Shown here: positions 29,766-36,900 of the stretch, piece by piece | How positions within the stretch are numbered: position 1 is the first letter of the stretch | Layout: the number at the start of each line of letters is the position of its first letter | Assembly (NCBI GenBank): GCA_019155205.2 | Contig: JAHNZQ020000172.1 | Coordinates: forward strand, 1,710,315 to 1,747,214 | DNA: 36,900 nt | Direction: 5' to 3' | Source: Gracilaria vermiculophylla | Lineage: Eukaryota > Rhodophyta > Florideophyceae > Gracilariales > Gracilariaceae | Made by a program: the position numbers and the translations under genes | The notes under the pieces: model-generated | The model's input: only the letters and a program-made list of their open reading frames with translations | Database searches by the model: none | Told to the model about the DNA's origin: nothing

Positions 29766-30425
29766 TATCCTGCTTTGAGACAAAATGACCCGAGTACATA
29801 ACAAATTGTTCGTACGAGTGTCTTTGTATGTGGTACATAATGCATCGTGGGATCTTATTAGAAAGCTTATTTCTAAAGCCTCATCTCGATGCAGTTAAAC
29901 GCAGTTATAGGCAATATATATTTTCAGAAACATAATGGACATTGAATACAAGCCTTACGACCCAGAATATAGCAAATCAGAACTTACTATGTTTGTCTAC
30001 CGTTGACTACAGCTTTTCATTTCCACGCCAAGTAAAAGTTGTAATCTATACTTAGAAAATATTTTATTATTCGAATGATTTAAGGTATATATCGAAATTA
30101 TATTCGGAAAAAAGACATAACACAAGGCAAAAACATATTATTTCAAAATAAAAACCTTGCGGTATACATATTTGATAAACGTGCCGTACAATTGTATTTA
30201 ATAGGTGTTTTTAATGATGTTATGCTTTTTTTTATTCATCAATTTTATCAACAGCCCAGCGATTATAATTAATTAATTCATAAAACCAATTACATTTTCA
30301 AATGCCTGATCGTCTGGCATATTATAGAAAGTTTACAGAAATCCCCCACTTTAGACTTAGACTTCCCTCATTCTTGCACTGTGTGTAACACATGAGAGTT
30401 TGAATGAGTCTGGTTAGGTCCACGC

Positions 30426-30506
30426 TGTTGATTGTTCAAATTGTAAACTGTACGCTCTGTGTCACAAGAGAGAGTATGGCGTACACAGCTCATCTGTTTT
30501 CCAACA
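30426..30506 (+). repeat. TRIM 5' LTR
   Basis: It starts TGTTGATTGTTCAAAT and ends CATCTGTTTTCCAACA. It matches the LTRs at 2715-3253 in reverse complement. Confidence 0.83.
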
Positions 30507-30661
30507 GGTTGTGGGCCCAACTAAACTCCATGACCATGGCTTCGATTGCAAGAAGTAACCAGAGCCTGAGAAATTGGGCAGGTGTACAGCAGTAGTTAAA
30601 ATTGGCAGCTGTAAGCTGAAATTCTCGTTCTTTAAAACAGTACAGTGCGGGGGGGGGGGCG

Positions 30662-30740
30662 TGTTGGTAGTTCAAATTGTGAACTATAAGCCCTGTGTCA
30701 CAAGTGAGTGTATTGCATATAACTCATCTGTTAACCGACA
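30662..30740 (+). repeat. TRIM 3' LTR
   Basis: It starts TGTTGGTAGTTCAAAT directly after the G tract and ends CATCTGTTAACCGACA, with the terminal AACA decayed to GACA. Confidence 0.8.
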
Positions 30741-31062
30741 CATGCTCTCGTCAAAGAAGGGTTTGGCTGTGTATTACTCTGTTTCAATAAACTAGACGTT
30801 AAGCGTCTTAGATTTTGGTGTATCTCCTTGAATGTCCGTATCGCATGACACAATGTAATCGTGCGATTGGACTATGCGACGTTTGGTTGAAGCACTGCAG
30901 CCACACGACGCACTTCTGCGACTTGGTGGCCACACGGAGACGTGCTTTTAGATTGCAAAGTTGTCGTTGTCGCTTTGTGACGTGCGGCGACAACTCTTAC
31001 TGTACGTAGCGTGATGCGCTTTTATCTTTAATCACTAGAGTTCATGGCTTCTCAAAGTTACA

Positions 31063-31609
31063 CTCGCCCCTGTTTCGAACGAAACTGTCCTCTTCGAGCT
31101 TTGTGCTGTGTTTTGAACTCATTATCTTTTCAGCGAAAATTCGTGAGCGCGGAATTTTGTATCCGAATTGCGTTTTCTTTGCGAACACGACAGACGTATA
31201 TGAAATACTAAACGCGCCGAGTTGCATGCCTTTTGTCTAGGACGCGATCCTTTTCGTCTTCAACAATGCCATCATTGTTAACTATGATATCCAGAGGGCC
31301 TTTTCACTCTCAGTAAAAGCGGGCCAGTTTCGAAAAGTGGTAAACATCTTTGGCATGGTTCATTGTTGGTGGTAGTGTATGTGTGTTGGAGACTGGTCTG
31401 CGGGATTCGAGGACGCGAAAGGATTCTCCAAGGTGCAACTGCCACTTTCGTTGGATTGGGGCCCGTTGCTCTCACGTGAGGTGGTCCGCGCGCAGAAGAA
31501 AGGGGTCGACTATGTCCTGTTTTCGCGCAGACAGGTGGATGTCTGAATAATGCTTATGGCGAGTAACTGCGGGGGCGAAATGTAGTATAGCCAGGGCAGC
31601 TATGAACCA
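31063..31609. other. intergenic, nothing recognised
   Basis: Only short ORFs on both strands without protein character; no repeat or RNA was identified. Confidence 0.5.
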
Positions 31610-32122
31610 GAATGTAATAGTGTGGACGCGTGGCTAGGGAGCACTAGGTGGGCTCGACTTAGAAGGAGGGAAAAGGATACCTGAGAGGTACGCGGTAGCA
31701 CAACCACTGAGGGTGCGAGACAGCGGGCACACAGAGCCAACCTATATCGGCTGTGATAAAATGAAATGCATGGGCCTTGGTAGAACCGCACGGTAAGGGA
31801 CAAGACGCAGTGGTCGACAGTAGAAGCCAAGGCGGCAGAAGAGTTGTCCAAGAGGTGCTTCCCTTTACTTCTTGTGACGGGGGCGCCTCGCACGGTGCGT
31901 TTACTCACCGTGCAAGGCCCCCGGCCGCTGCGGCCGGCCACGCCACGTGGCCGCCGGGAAGTGCACTCGGTATGCACCTTCGGTACCGCACTGTAAAGTC
32001 AAAAACCAACCTAGCCATCAAAACTACCATTGGGGAGACCAAACGGCGATGCGCCGTGAATCCAGTGGACACCACCCTTGGTACATAATTACAGTATTAC
32101 CATAATATTCACTATACCACAG
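31610..32122 (-). repeat. possible diverged LTR of the element 2 type
   Basis: The right edge ends CACTATACCACA followed by GACCCCCCTCCTACC, which on the minus strand is a purine tract against TGTGGTATAGTG. The same layout is found at the 3' LTR of element 2 (CACTACA followed by TACTCCCCTTCTTA). Both carry GGTGCTT, GC-rich inverted repeats and an ACTA/TATT-rich end in the same order. A perfect 8-bp stem GCACGGTG/CACCGTGC lies at 31890-31913. The left edge is not certain and no partner LTR was found. Confidence 0.35.
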
Positions 32123-32670
32123 ACCCCCCTCCTACCGACAGGCACGCCCCGTGGCTGTTCAGGTCGCCCGCAGCGGTCCCACAGCCATGAACCGTCGGCC
32201 AACAGGTGACCGTTCGCACATCGCCTGGCAAAGGATGCCGGCTCTTAAACACCAAGGGACAATAGCGTGAGACTGCGTCGCTCCTTACCACATCGGTTCA
32301 CCATTGGCCCCCCGGCCGTGTGTCGTCAGCCATCACGGTGCATACCTTGTCGCCACGCCCAATTGCGGCACACCCCGAACTGTTCTCCCTTGTTGCTGCT
32401 GATTCTTTCACCCAGGCCTCGGGGGTCACGAAACGGGTAGTCGGAGCAAAAGCAGCTCCACCGAGGCTTACGCGAGCGGGGAGCCTGCGGAATTTCCATA
32501 ATGGTCCGGGCACGGCGCTCATCCACTGGATGCGCTCGTCCGTGCGGAGAAGAAACCAGTTGATGGGGTTCATAGGCCCTGCCCACTTGCTGGTGGTCGC
32601 AGGTAGTGGGATGCACGCCAGCTGAGGCGCAGCCTCCATAGAGGCAGGGATTTAACCCCTGCCGCGCAAG

Positions 32671-34869
32671 ATGCGTGCTTTGTCAAGCGGCGCCCACAAC
32701 CAAGAGAGATCGGCGGAGAAGGCACGCGACCTCGACGGTGTGAGCATGCCCCGAAACCTACTGGAAATTATCGAGATACCCGTTGGCGAAGACGATCTGG
32801 TAGTGGCGGATAATGTTTTGCCCGACATTTCAAATAGTGCCGACGTGCCCGGGAGAGGGTACTTAAGCCAGGATCTTGAACCAATCCTGCGGTTACCCCC
32901 TAGCATCGCTTCCGTCGCCATGTCAGGTCGTGGTACGCGGGGCGCCCGCGGCACCTGAAAGCCGTACACCCGCAGCCGGTCGCGGTCGCAGGGGCGTCCC
33001 CCGATGGTCCCGCTGCCGTCTTCGTCCGCCACGCGTGACGTAGTGGTCGGTTACTATCCTATTCACGGTAACCATGACCCGTACCTGCTGGTTGCGGGGG
33101 CAAGCACTTCCAACCCATACGGTGTGACCCCCGGGGAGATGAAAGTATCGACATTGGAGGCAAGGTCGTGGCCGGTATCGGTGAGCTCGAGCGGCCTTGG
33201 GGCGCCCGTAAAGCATCCTGTCTTTGAGATTTACACTTTGTAGGCCCGGTGGAATAGCCATGGGTTGAAAGCCGTGCCGACCAAGCCACCGTTGTGGCAC
33301 AATGAAAGCCAGGGGCATCATGGGCGCCAGGCTTGCTGCGATCGTCGGCGGCATCCTTCACCATTCCGGTCTTTCATCCCAGCCATCATCTCAAGCGACT
33401 TGCCATACCTTCAGTGTGAACTCGAGCTGCATTTTTTTTCGGAACCTCGTGGGTATCATGCAGCAGCGTGGCAAATCGAACTCGTGGTTGCCCATTAGTG
33501 TGGACTTGGTGGCTCTGGATGCTCCTTATGATCGGATTCACTGGCTGGACCGATACTAGTGGGGAGCCAATGCCACTACTGAAGCACGTATCCGCTCGCG
33601 GAATAGCGCAGTCCGGATCATGCATGGTGTACATGGTACCGAGTTCGTTTCACAGTCTCCCGCGGAGCGTCACCGCTGGTTTACCCCGCCCCTCAATTGG
33701 TGGGACACGTTTCATGTGCCCTAGTGTTTTATGTTCCCACCCCAACGGTCTTGGCTTCCTTCGGAAGCTTCATGGTCCAGAACTGAGAAGGCTATTACCG
33801 TATGGTATGGAGCATCGCCTTATCAGAGTGGGCCGTTGTGGTGCCCATTTTGGCTCTGTTTGCTGCCCGTGACAGTGTCAAGTGGGACAGTCGCTGCCCG
33901 CACCAGTAAATCCACAACTTTGGGTGCCGGCCACCTGGTCGGTTAGTTTTGGGCACTCCAAATACCATCGACTTGATATACTGCATTGGTTTGGACCAGG
34001 TCGTCGACGGTATCGAATTCATTGTTGACCAGATGGAGGCTTGTCTCACCGCACCGCCAAATTTCAAGTGGCATTCGAATCCGTTCTGGGAAGTGTGGGA
34101 CTTTGAGAAGTCAGTCGTCGCCACGCAACGCAGTTTCCCGAAAGAGGTACCCCCTGGTGAGAACGCACAATCGTTCTCCCATGAGATGGAGACTCCTAAG
34201 GGAGCTACCCTACCGTTGACGACTCCGGCTACCTCCCAAAAGGGTGGAAGTATTCCAAGGATCCAAGTACCGTGTACGGTTCCTCCTCCTCCTTTGGCGG
34301 GACCATCGCAGCCGCTGTCGTGGAACCCTCTAACCGTCGATGGAGGGGAGCCGTTGACTGCCCTGGCCATCACTACTGTGCGCATGCGCATTCAGCGGGT
34401 ATACGCTTCGCGTTTGAACCGTACTGGCCTGGGTGATTTGCGCGAGGCGCTGGCCCTCTCGCAGCACCTAATCCCTCGACACGCCGATTATGTCGCAACG
34501 CTAATCCGTTTGGTAAGGTTGCAGAATGAGTTTCAGGCAGGGATTTATTGCACTGTGACCGAGCAGGAGTCAAGACTCAGTAAGTTCATGGACCATATCC
34601 ATCCAGCGGGCGATCCACTGCTTGGGACGACTATGGGGCCCTTCTTGGGATCCTATGTTGCGTATCCCGTGTGTGATGTCACTAAACCGCCATCGCTCTC
34701 TATCACTCCCATGGCGCCGTCTTCGTTGTCCGAGGGTCTTCTTCCGTTACCGCCCAGCTCGCAGGGATCGGCACTGCATTGGTCCTCAGCTGGGATCTCC
34801 GCGGCACGGACACCCTCCGGTCATCCCGGCGTAGGTTCTTATCCCATGGCTGATGTCTTCCCTCAATAG
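32671..34869 (+). pseudogene. long decayed unknown coding region
   Basis: A single frame covers 32671-32958, 33004-33243 and 33949-34869 with stops between. In the middle (33302-33945) the protein-like sequence is in the next frame (SVDLVALDAPYDRIHWLDRY, then FVSQSPAERHRWFTPPLNWW) with TAG at 33557 and 33722. The last part is 306 open codons: MGTPNTIDLIYCIGLDQVVD, Pro-rich sequence, then a helical Arg/Leu-rich segment (RMRIQRVYASRLNRTGLGDL, ALALSQHLIPRHADYVATLI) and a Ser/Pro-rich tail. About 730 codons in all would have been coding. I recognise no domain. Position beside a possible LTR suggests transposon origin, but that is inference. Confidence 0.5.
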
Positions 34870-35002
34870 CTGGTTCAAAATTGAGGACTGGTCCGGGAAA
34901 GCTCTGCCCGCGGACTTCTGAAAGAGTTTCTTGGTAGATTTTTTACTATTCTTCAAATGAATATCAGATAAATTTATATCGATCAAGATCAACGGCAAGA
35001 TC

Positions 35003-35476
35003 TCAGGCTCCAGAACGCTTCCTTGCCTTGAACCGTTTTACTTTCGCTTCAAGTTCCTTTTGCTTTTTAAGCAATCTTGTCTGTCCTTCCTGCATATCAG
35101 AAAGTTTTGACAAGAGCAATTCAAAATGATCGCCTTCATTGAGTGGTGTACGCGTCTCTTCCACCTCAGAGGTATCCGAGTACTCATCACAGCTTTCTGC
35201 CTCCTCGTCTGATTTTTCAGGTCGTTGAGACACACTTGTCGCAGGAGTCTTCCTGATCCAGTTGTTCTTATCTGTACCAGACAATGGATATGTTCCATTT
35301 CGTATCGCCAGAACGAGCTTGTCAACACGTCCTTGCGACGGTGTCCTGTTCAATTCCTTTCTGAGGTCATCAAGCAGGGCTATCTTGCTATTCGCTTTCT
35401 CAGCAAGATTTTCAGATGACTTTCCTCTAAATATCTCCATGAACGTTTCCAGGTCACCGCCTTTTCTGCCTTTCAT
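35003..35476 (-). CDS. hypothetical charged protein with C-terminal coiled coil (157 aa)
   Basis: The first ATG of the frame is at 35476; only a TTG and a stop lie above it. The N-terminus is basic (MKGRKGG), followed by LETFMEIFRGKSSENLAEKA, an acidic Ser/Asp/Glu-rich middle (EKSDEEAESCDEYSDTSEVE) and a heptad-like end (ELLLSKLSDMQEGQTRLLKK) finishing KRFKARKRSGA, which looks like a nuclear-localisation or nucleic-acid contact. It has the composition of a real protein and no internal stop. I recognise no family. It could be the last exon of a larger gene, since TTTAAAAG lies just upstream of the open frame. Confidence 0.5.
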   Translation of the reverse strand: MKGRKGGDLETFMEIFRGKSSENLAEKANSKIALLDDLRKELNRTPSQGRVDKLVLAIRNGTYPLSGTDKNNWIRKTPATSVSQRPEKSDEEAESCDEYSDTSEVEETRTPLNEGDHFELLLSKLSDMQEGQTRLLKKQKELEAKVKRFKARKRSGA

Positions 35477-35500
35477 AGCTTTCGCCTTGGCAGAGGACAA

Positions 35501-35851
35501 ATTTTTTCTTTTAAATTAGCAGGTCGCCACTCCACTGAAAGGTCGACCCATACCAATCAGGAGGCTACTTTAACCGATGGCAGAGGCTTGCGGATTTCGG
35601 AGACCTTCTCGCGACTGAACGCGTAACCTAAGAAGATTTTTTCCGTGCCTTCACCCCCATACTACTGGAACTAGGTCAAAGCCTCTTATCCCCGAAACAT
35701 CTAGAGCATTTTTCTACTTTCAACTCATCAAACCTTGCGTTTTGCGAACAAAACACCAAAGTTCTTGTAATTTGTCGAACGTGCCCGTTTCTCCACGCGG
35801 CTATGCCCGTCCGCTTGGACGAGAGAAACAATCCTGAGAGAGAATCCCCCC
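35501..35851. other. intergenic, nothing recognised
   Basis: No ORF with protein character. It ends in a C run (CCCCCC, 35846-35851) at the start of the next LTR. Confidence 0.5.
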
Positions 35852-36404
35852 TGTAGTACAGTGGCTCTTACGGAAATAGTGTGGTTTGGCCTTAAGGTAT
35901 CATATTCCTAAGGAGGGTTCGTAATTTATTAGCTGGGCCACGTGGTGCATAATCTCGCCCGCGTGCGCTACAGTATCCTTGAGGTACGATAGAATTTATT
36001 ATTTATTTTAGATATTTTATGCAGGTAATTAGCACAGTAGCGAGACCTACCGAGGCGGGCTCCAGGCTTGATATTTAAGCTGCCGGTTGAGCTCCCCCTC
36101 TGGGGAAGGAAAGACAAGCACACTCGAGTCTTCTTCTACTTTTCTGGTTGGAGTCTCTTGTCTATCTACGCAGGTTTCTAAGCCGCCGATCCCCAGATCG
36201 CATCATAGCAGCGCCTGTAGGAGCATTGTCCACCCAGTGAACCTCCACCTCCGCTTGGTGTTTGTGGATCCCTTTCAGAATTCCCCCGGCTCGCGACAGC
36301 GGATATCGGAGACCACCTTTAGGAACACGCATCTTTGGAGTCAACAAAAACTCCTAACGGACGTTGTGCTTTACTACCTCGACAGGAGGGCTGACAGTAC
36401 CACA
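35852..36404 (+). repeat. 5' LTR of element 3 (553 bp)
   Basis: It starts TGTAGTACAGTGG and ends AGTACCACA. It is nearly collinear with the reverse complement of 8183-8734, differing by scattered substitutions and small indels. That second copy, with its exact target duplication, fixes both ends. An AT-rich stretch (AATTTATTATTTATTTT, near 35,993) may hold promoter or poly(A) signals. Confidence 0.9.
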
Positions 36405-36406
36405 AC

Positions 36407-36417
36407 TGGTCTCCCGA
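36407..36417 (+). other. primer binding site of element 3
   Basis: TGGTCTCCCGA lies two bases after the LTR end, identical to the site of element 2 at 13037-13047. Confidence 0.75.
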
Positions 36418-36560
36418 TTTAGAAGATCACAGTTCCTAAAGGACTCGCCCAAGTTGCAGCAGAACCGTGTTTCTAGTTTGCAACGACAAACTCCCAACAG
36501 TGGAATTCTTCCTTAAGGTGATCCGGAGGCGGAAGCGAATAACCCCCGACCTACTCCTCT

Positions 36561-36900
36561 ATGGACCCCTCAGAACATCCCATGGAAACCCCCCTACAGG
36601 ACCCTCAGGCAACCGGCTCCGTCGGTGGGCGCAGCACGCGCAGCGCTCCCCAGGAGATGGCCGCCACACTAGAGGACCCTGAAAGTCTCCTTCGGAATCC
36701 TGGCTCCTCTGTGGAGCGTTTCAGGAATCGCCTTAGGAGAATGCATGATCGGAGGCACGCGGACTCACCCGCAGCACCTCTGGAGAACGCCGACGTGGAG
36801 GTTGAAGAACCGCACACGGCATCGCAGCCGCCACCTCAGGAGTTGCAGGGACGGGAACACCCGGAGGCTAACACCCTCTTGGAGTCCCTGGCCCCGCGCC
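36561..36900 (+). CDS. gag: gag, N-terminal 113 residues (element 3), runs off the window
   Basis: The ATG at 36561 opens a frame to the window end without a stop. The start (MDPSEHPMETPLQDPQ) is Pro/Glu-rich. GGRSTRSAPQ and EDPESLLRN then match the gag start of element 2, and FRNRLRRMHDRRHA is a basic helical part. Only the disordered N-terminus is visible, with no capsid or zinc knuckle. Unlike element 2 it has no nonsense codon so far. Confidence 0.78.
   Translation, partial: MDPSEHPMETPLQDPQATGSVGGRSTRSAPQEMAATLEDPESLLRNPGSSVERFRNRLRRMHDRRHADSPAAPLENADVEVEEPHTASQPPPQELQGREHPEANTLLESLAPR

Larger units (their letters stand above)
26636..30383 (+). repeat. segmental duplication, copy B
   Basis: This is the partner of 19255-21583 in the same orientation. 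The match is broken by extra sequence at about 28,477-29,765. It resumes at CGTACGA...ATCGTG, runs through the AT-rich tail (TTTTAATGATGTT, AAATGCCT.AT.GTCT) and ends at TTGCACTGTG against a solo LTR. Confidence 0.85.
30426..30740 (+). mobile_element. TRIM, single-unit form, inside the solo LTR
   Basis: It consists of an 81-bp LTR (30426-30506), a primer site (GGTTGTGGGCCCAAC, 30507-30521), about 155 bp internal, an 11-G tract (30649-30659) and a 79-bp LTR (30662-30740). The flanking pentamers CACGC and CATGC differ by one base, as expected for an older target duplication. It is in the opposite orientation to the TRIM at 2715-3253 and more diverged (degenerate primer site, LTR end GACA). No ORF is present. 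Confidence 0.85.
30384..31062 (-). repeat. solo LTR of the element 1 family, interrupted by a TRIM
   Basis: On the + strand it starts TGTAAC and ends GTTACA; without the TRIM and its 5-bp duplication it is about 359 bp, against 352 for the LTR at 2057-2408. Read on the minus strand it shares the AGCC...CTAG.GATT..AG start, TAAGACGCTTAACGTCTAG, and AACTCTCATGTGTTACA with that LTR. Its flanking pentamers CTGTG and CTCGC do not match, so one flank has been rearranged. Its low edge coincides with the end of duplication copy B. Confidence 0.8.
35852..36900 (+). mobile_element. Ty3/gypsy-type LTR retrotransposon, 5' end (element 3)
   Basis: 5' LTR (35852-36404), primer site, 143-bp leader and gag N-terminus; it continues beyond the window. 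Its LTR belongs to the family of the solo LTR at 8183-8734. Its gag start and primer site match element 2, so it is placed in the same gypsy group by inference; no pol is visible. Confidence 0.85.

Noticed and set aside
31600..31977. Minus-strand 125-codon ORF
   Set aside because: Composition follows the GC-rich hairpin stretch; it looks like chance.
35880..36404. LTR start at TGTGGTTTGG (35880)
   Set aside because: The similarity to 8183-8734 and its exact target duplication show that the LTR starts at 35852.

Overview
This is a eukaryotic window: a dense, nested transposable-element landscape (bases 1-14,650 and 30,380-36,900) flanks a more AT-rich island (about 18,600-30,380) with three intronless genes for secreted cysteine-rich proteins. 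There are no bacterial-type operons. I see no rRNA, tRNA gene or CRISPR array. Compact intronless genes among chromodomain-bearing Ty3/gypsy elements fit a multicellular red alga (Chondrus-like). That assignment is inference; no sequence here proves it.

Left part (1-14,650). A Ty3/gypsy element (element 1, + strand) enters from the left with intact RNase H, integrase and chromodomain and ends in a 352-bp LTR (2057-2408). It sits in a pogo/Tigger-type DNA transposon whose minus-strand transposase (2409-3741) was also split by a miniature LTR element (TRIM, 2715-3253) with an exact 5-bp target duplication. A second chromodomain gypsy element (element 2, minus strand, 3742-13481) has 433-bp LTRs, a gag pseudogene (10844-12808) and a broken pol (5661-10512). 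Its pol is interrupted by a 552-bp solo LTR (8183-8734, exact 5-bp duplication). Between its pol and its 3' LTR lies 1.5 kb with an antisense open frame (4305-4892). Next to its 5' LTR is a decayed coding region (13815-14630).

Middle (14,650-19,250). A GC/CpG-rich stretch is followed by a broken unknown gene (about 16,090-17,250, + strand) and a PIF/Harbinger-like transposase relic (17,278-18,190, minus strand) that has lost catalytic acidic residues.

Island (19,250-30,380). Two copies of a segmental duplication each carry a paralogous secreted protein gene built of short Cys-rich modules (Ephrin_rec_like/GCC2_GCC3 type): 19980-20708 and 27367-28260. A longer relative (23489-25264) lies between them. 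The first gene is a composition mosaic, very GC-rich for two thirds and then AT-richer and close to its paralogue. A telomere-like TTAGGGG/TTTAGGGG tract lies at 25,580-25,870.

Right part (30,380-36,900). A solo LTR of the element-1 family (30384-31062) lies at the duplication edge and itself contains a second TRIM (30426-30740). Then come a possible diverged LTR (about 31,610-32,122), a long decayed unknown coding region (32,671-34,869), a small coiled-coil-like ORF (35003-35476, minus strand), and the 5' end of a third gypsy element (35852 to the window end). That element shares its LTR family with the solo LTR at 8183, and its primer binding site and gag N-terminus with element 2.

Most genes here belong to transposons. 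The Cys-rich secreted proteins are the only clear host gene family, and their function is unknown.
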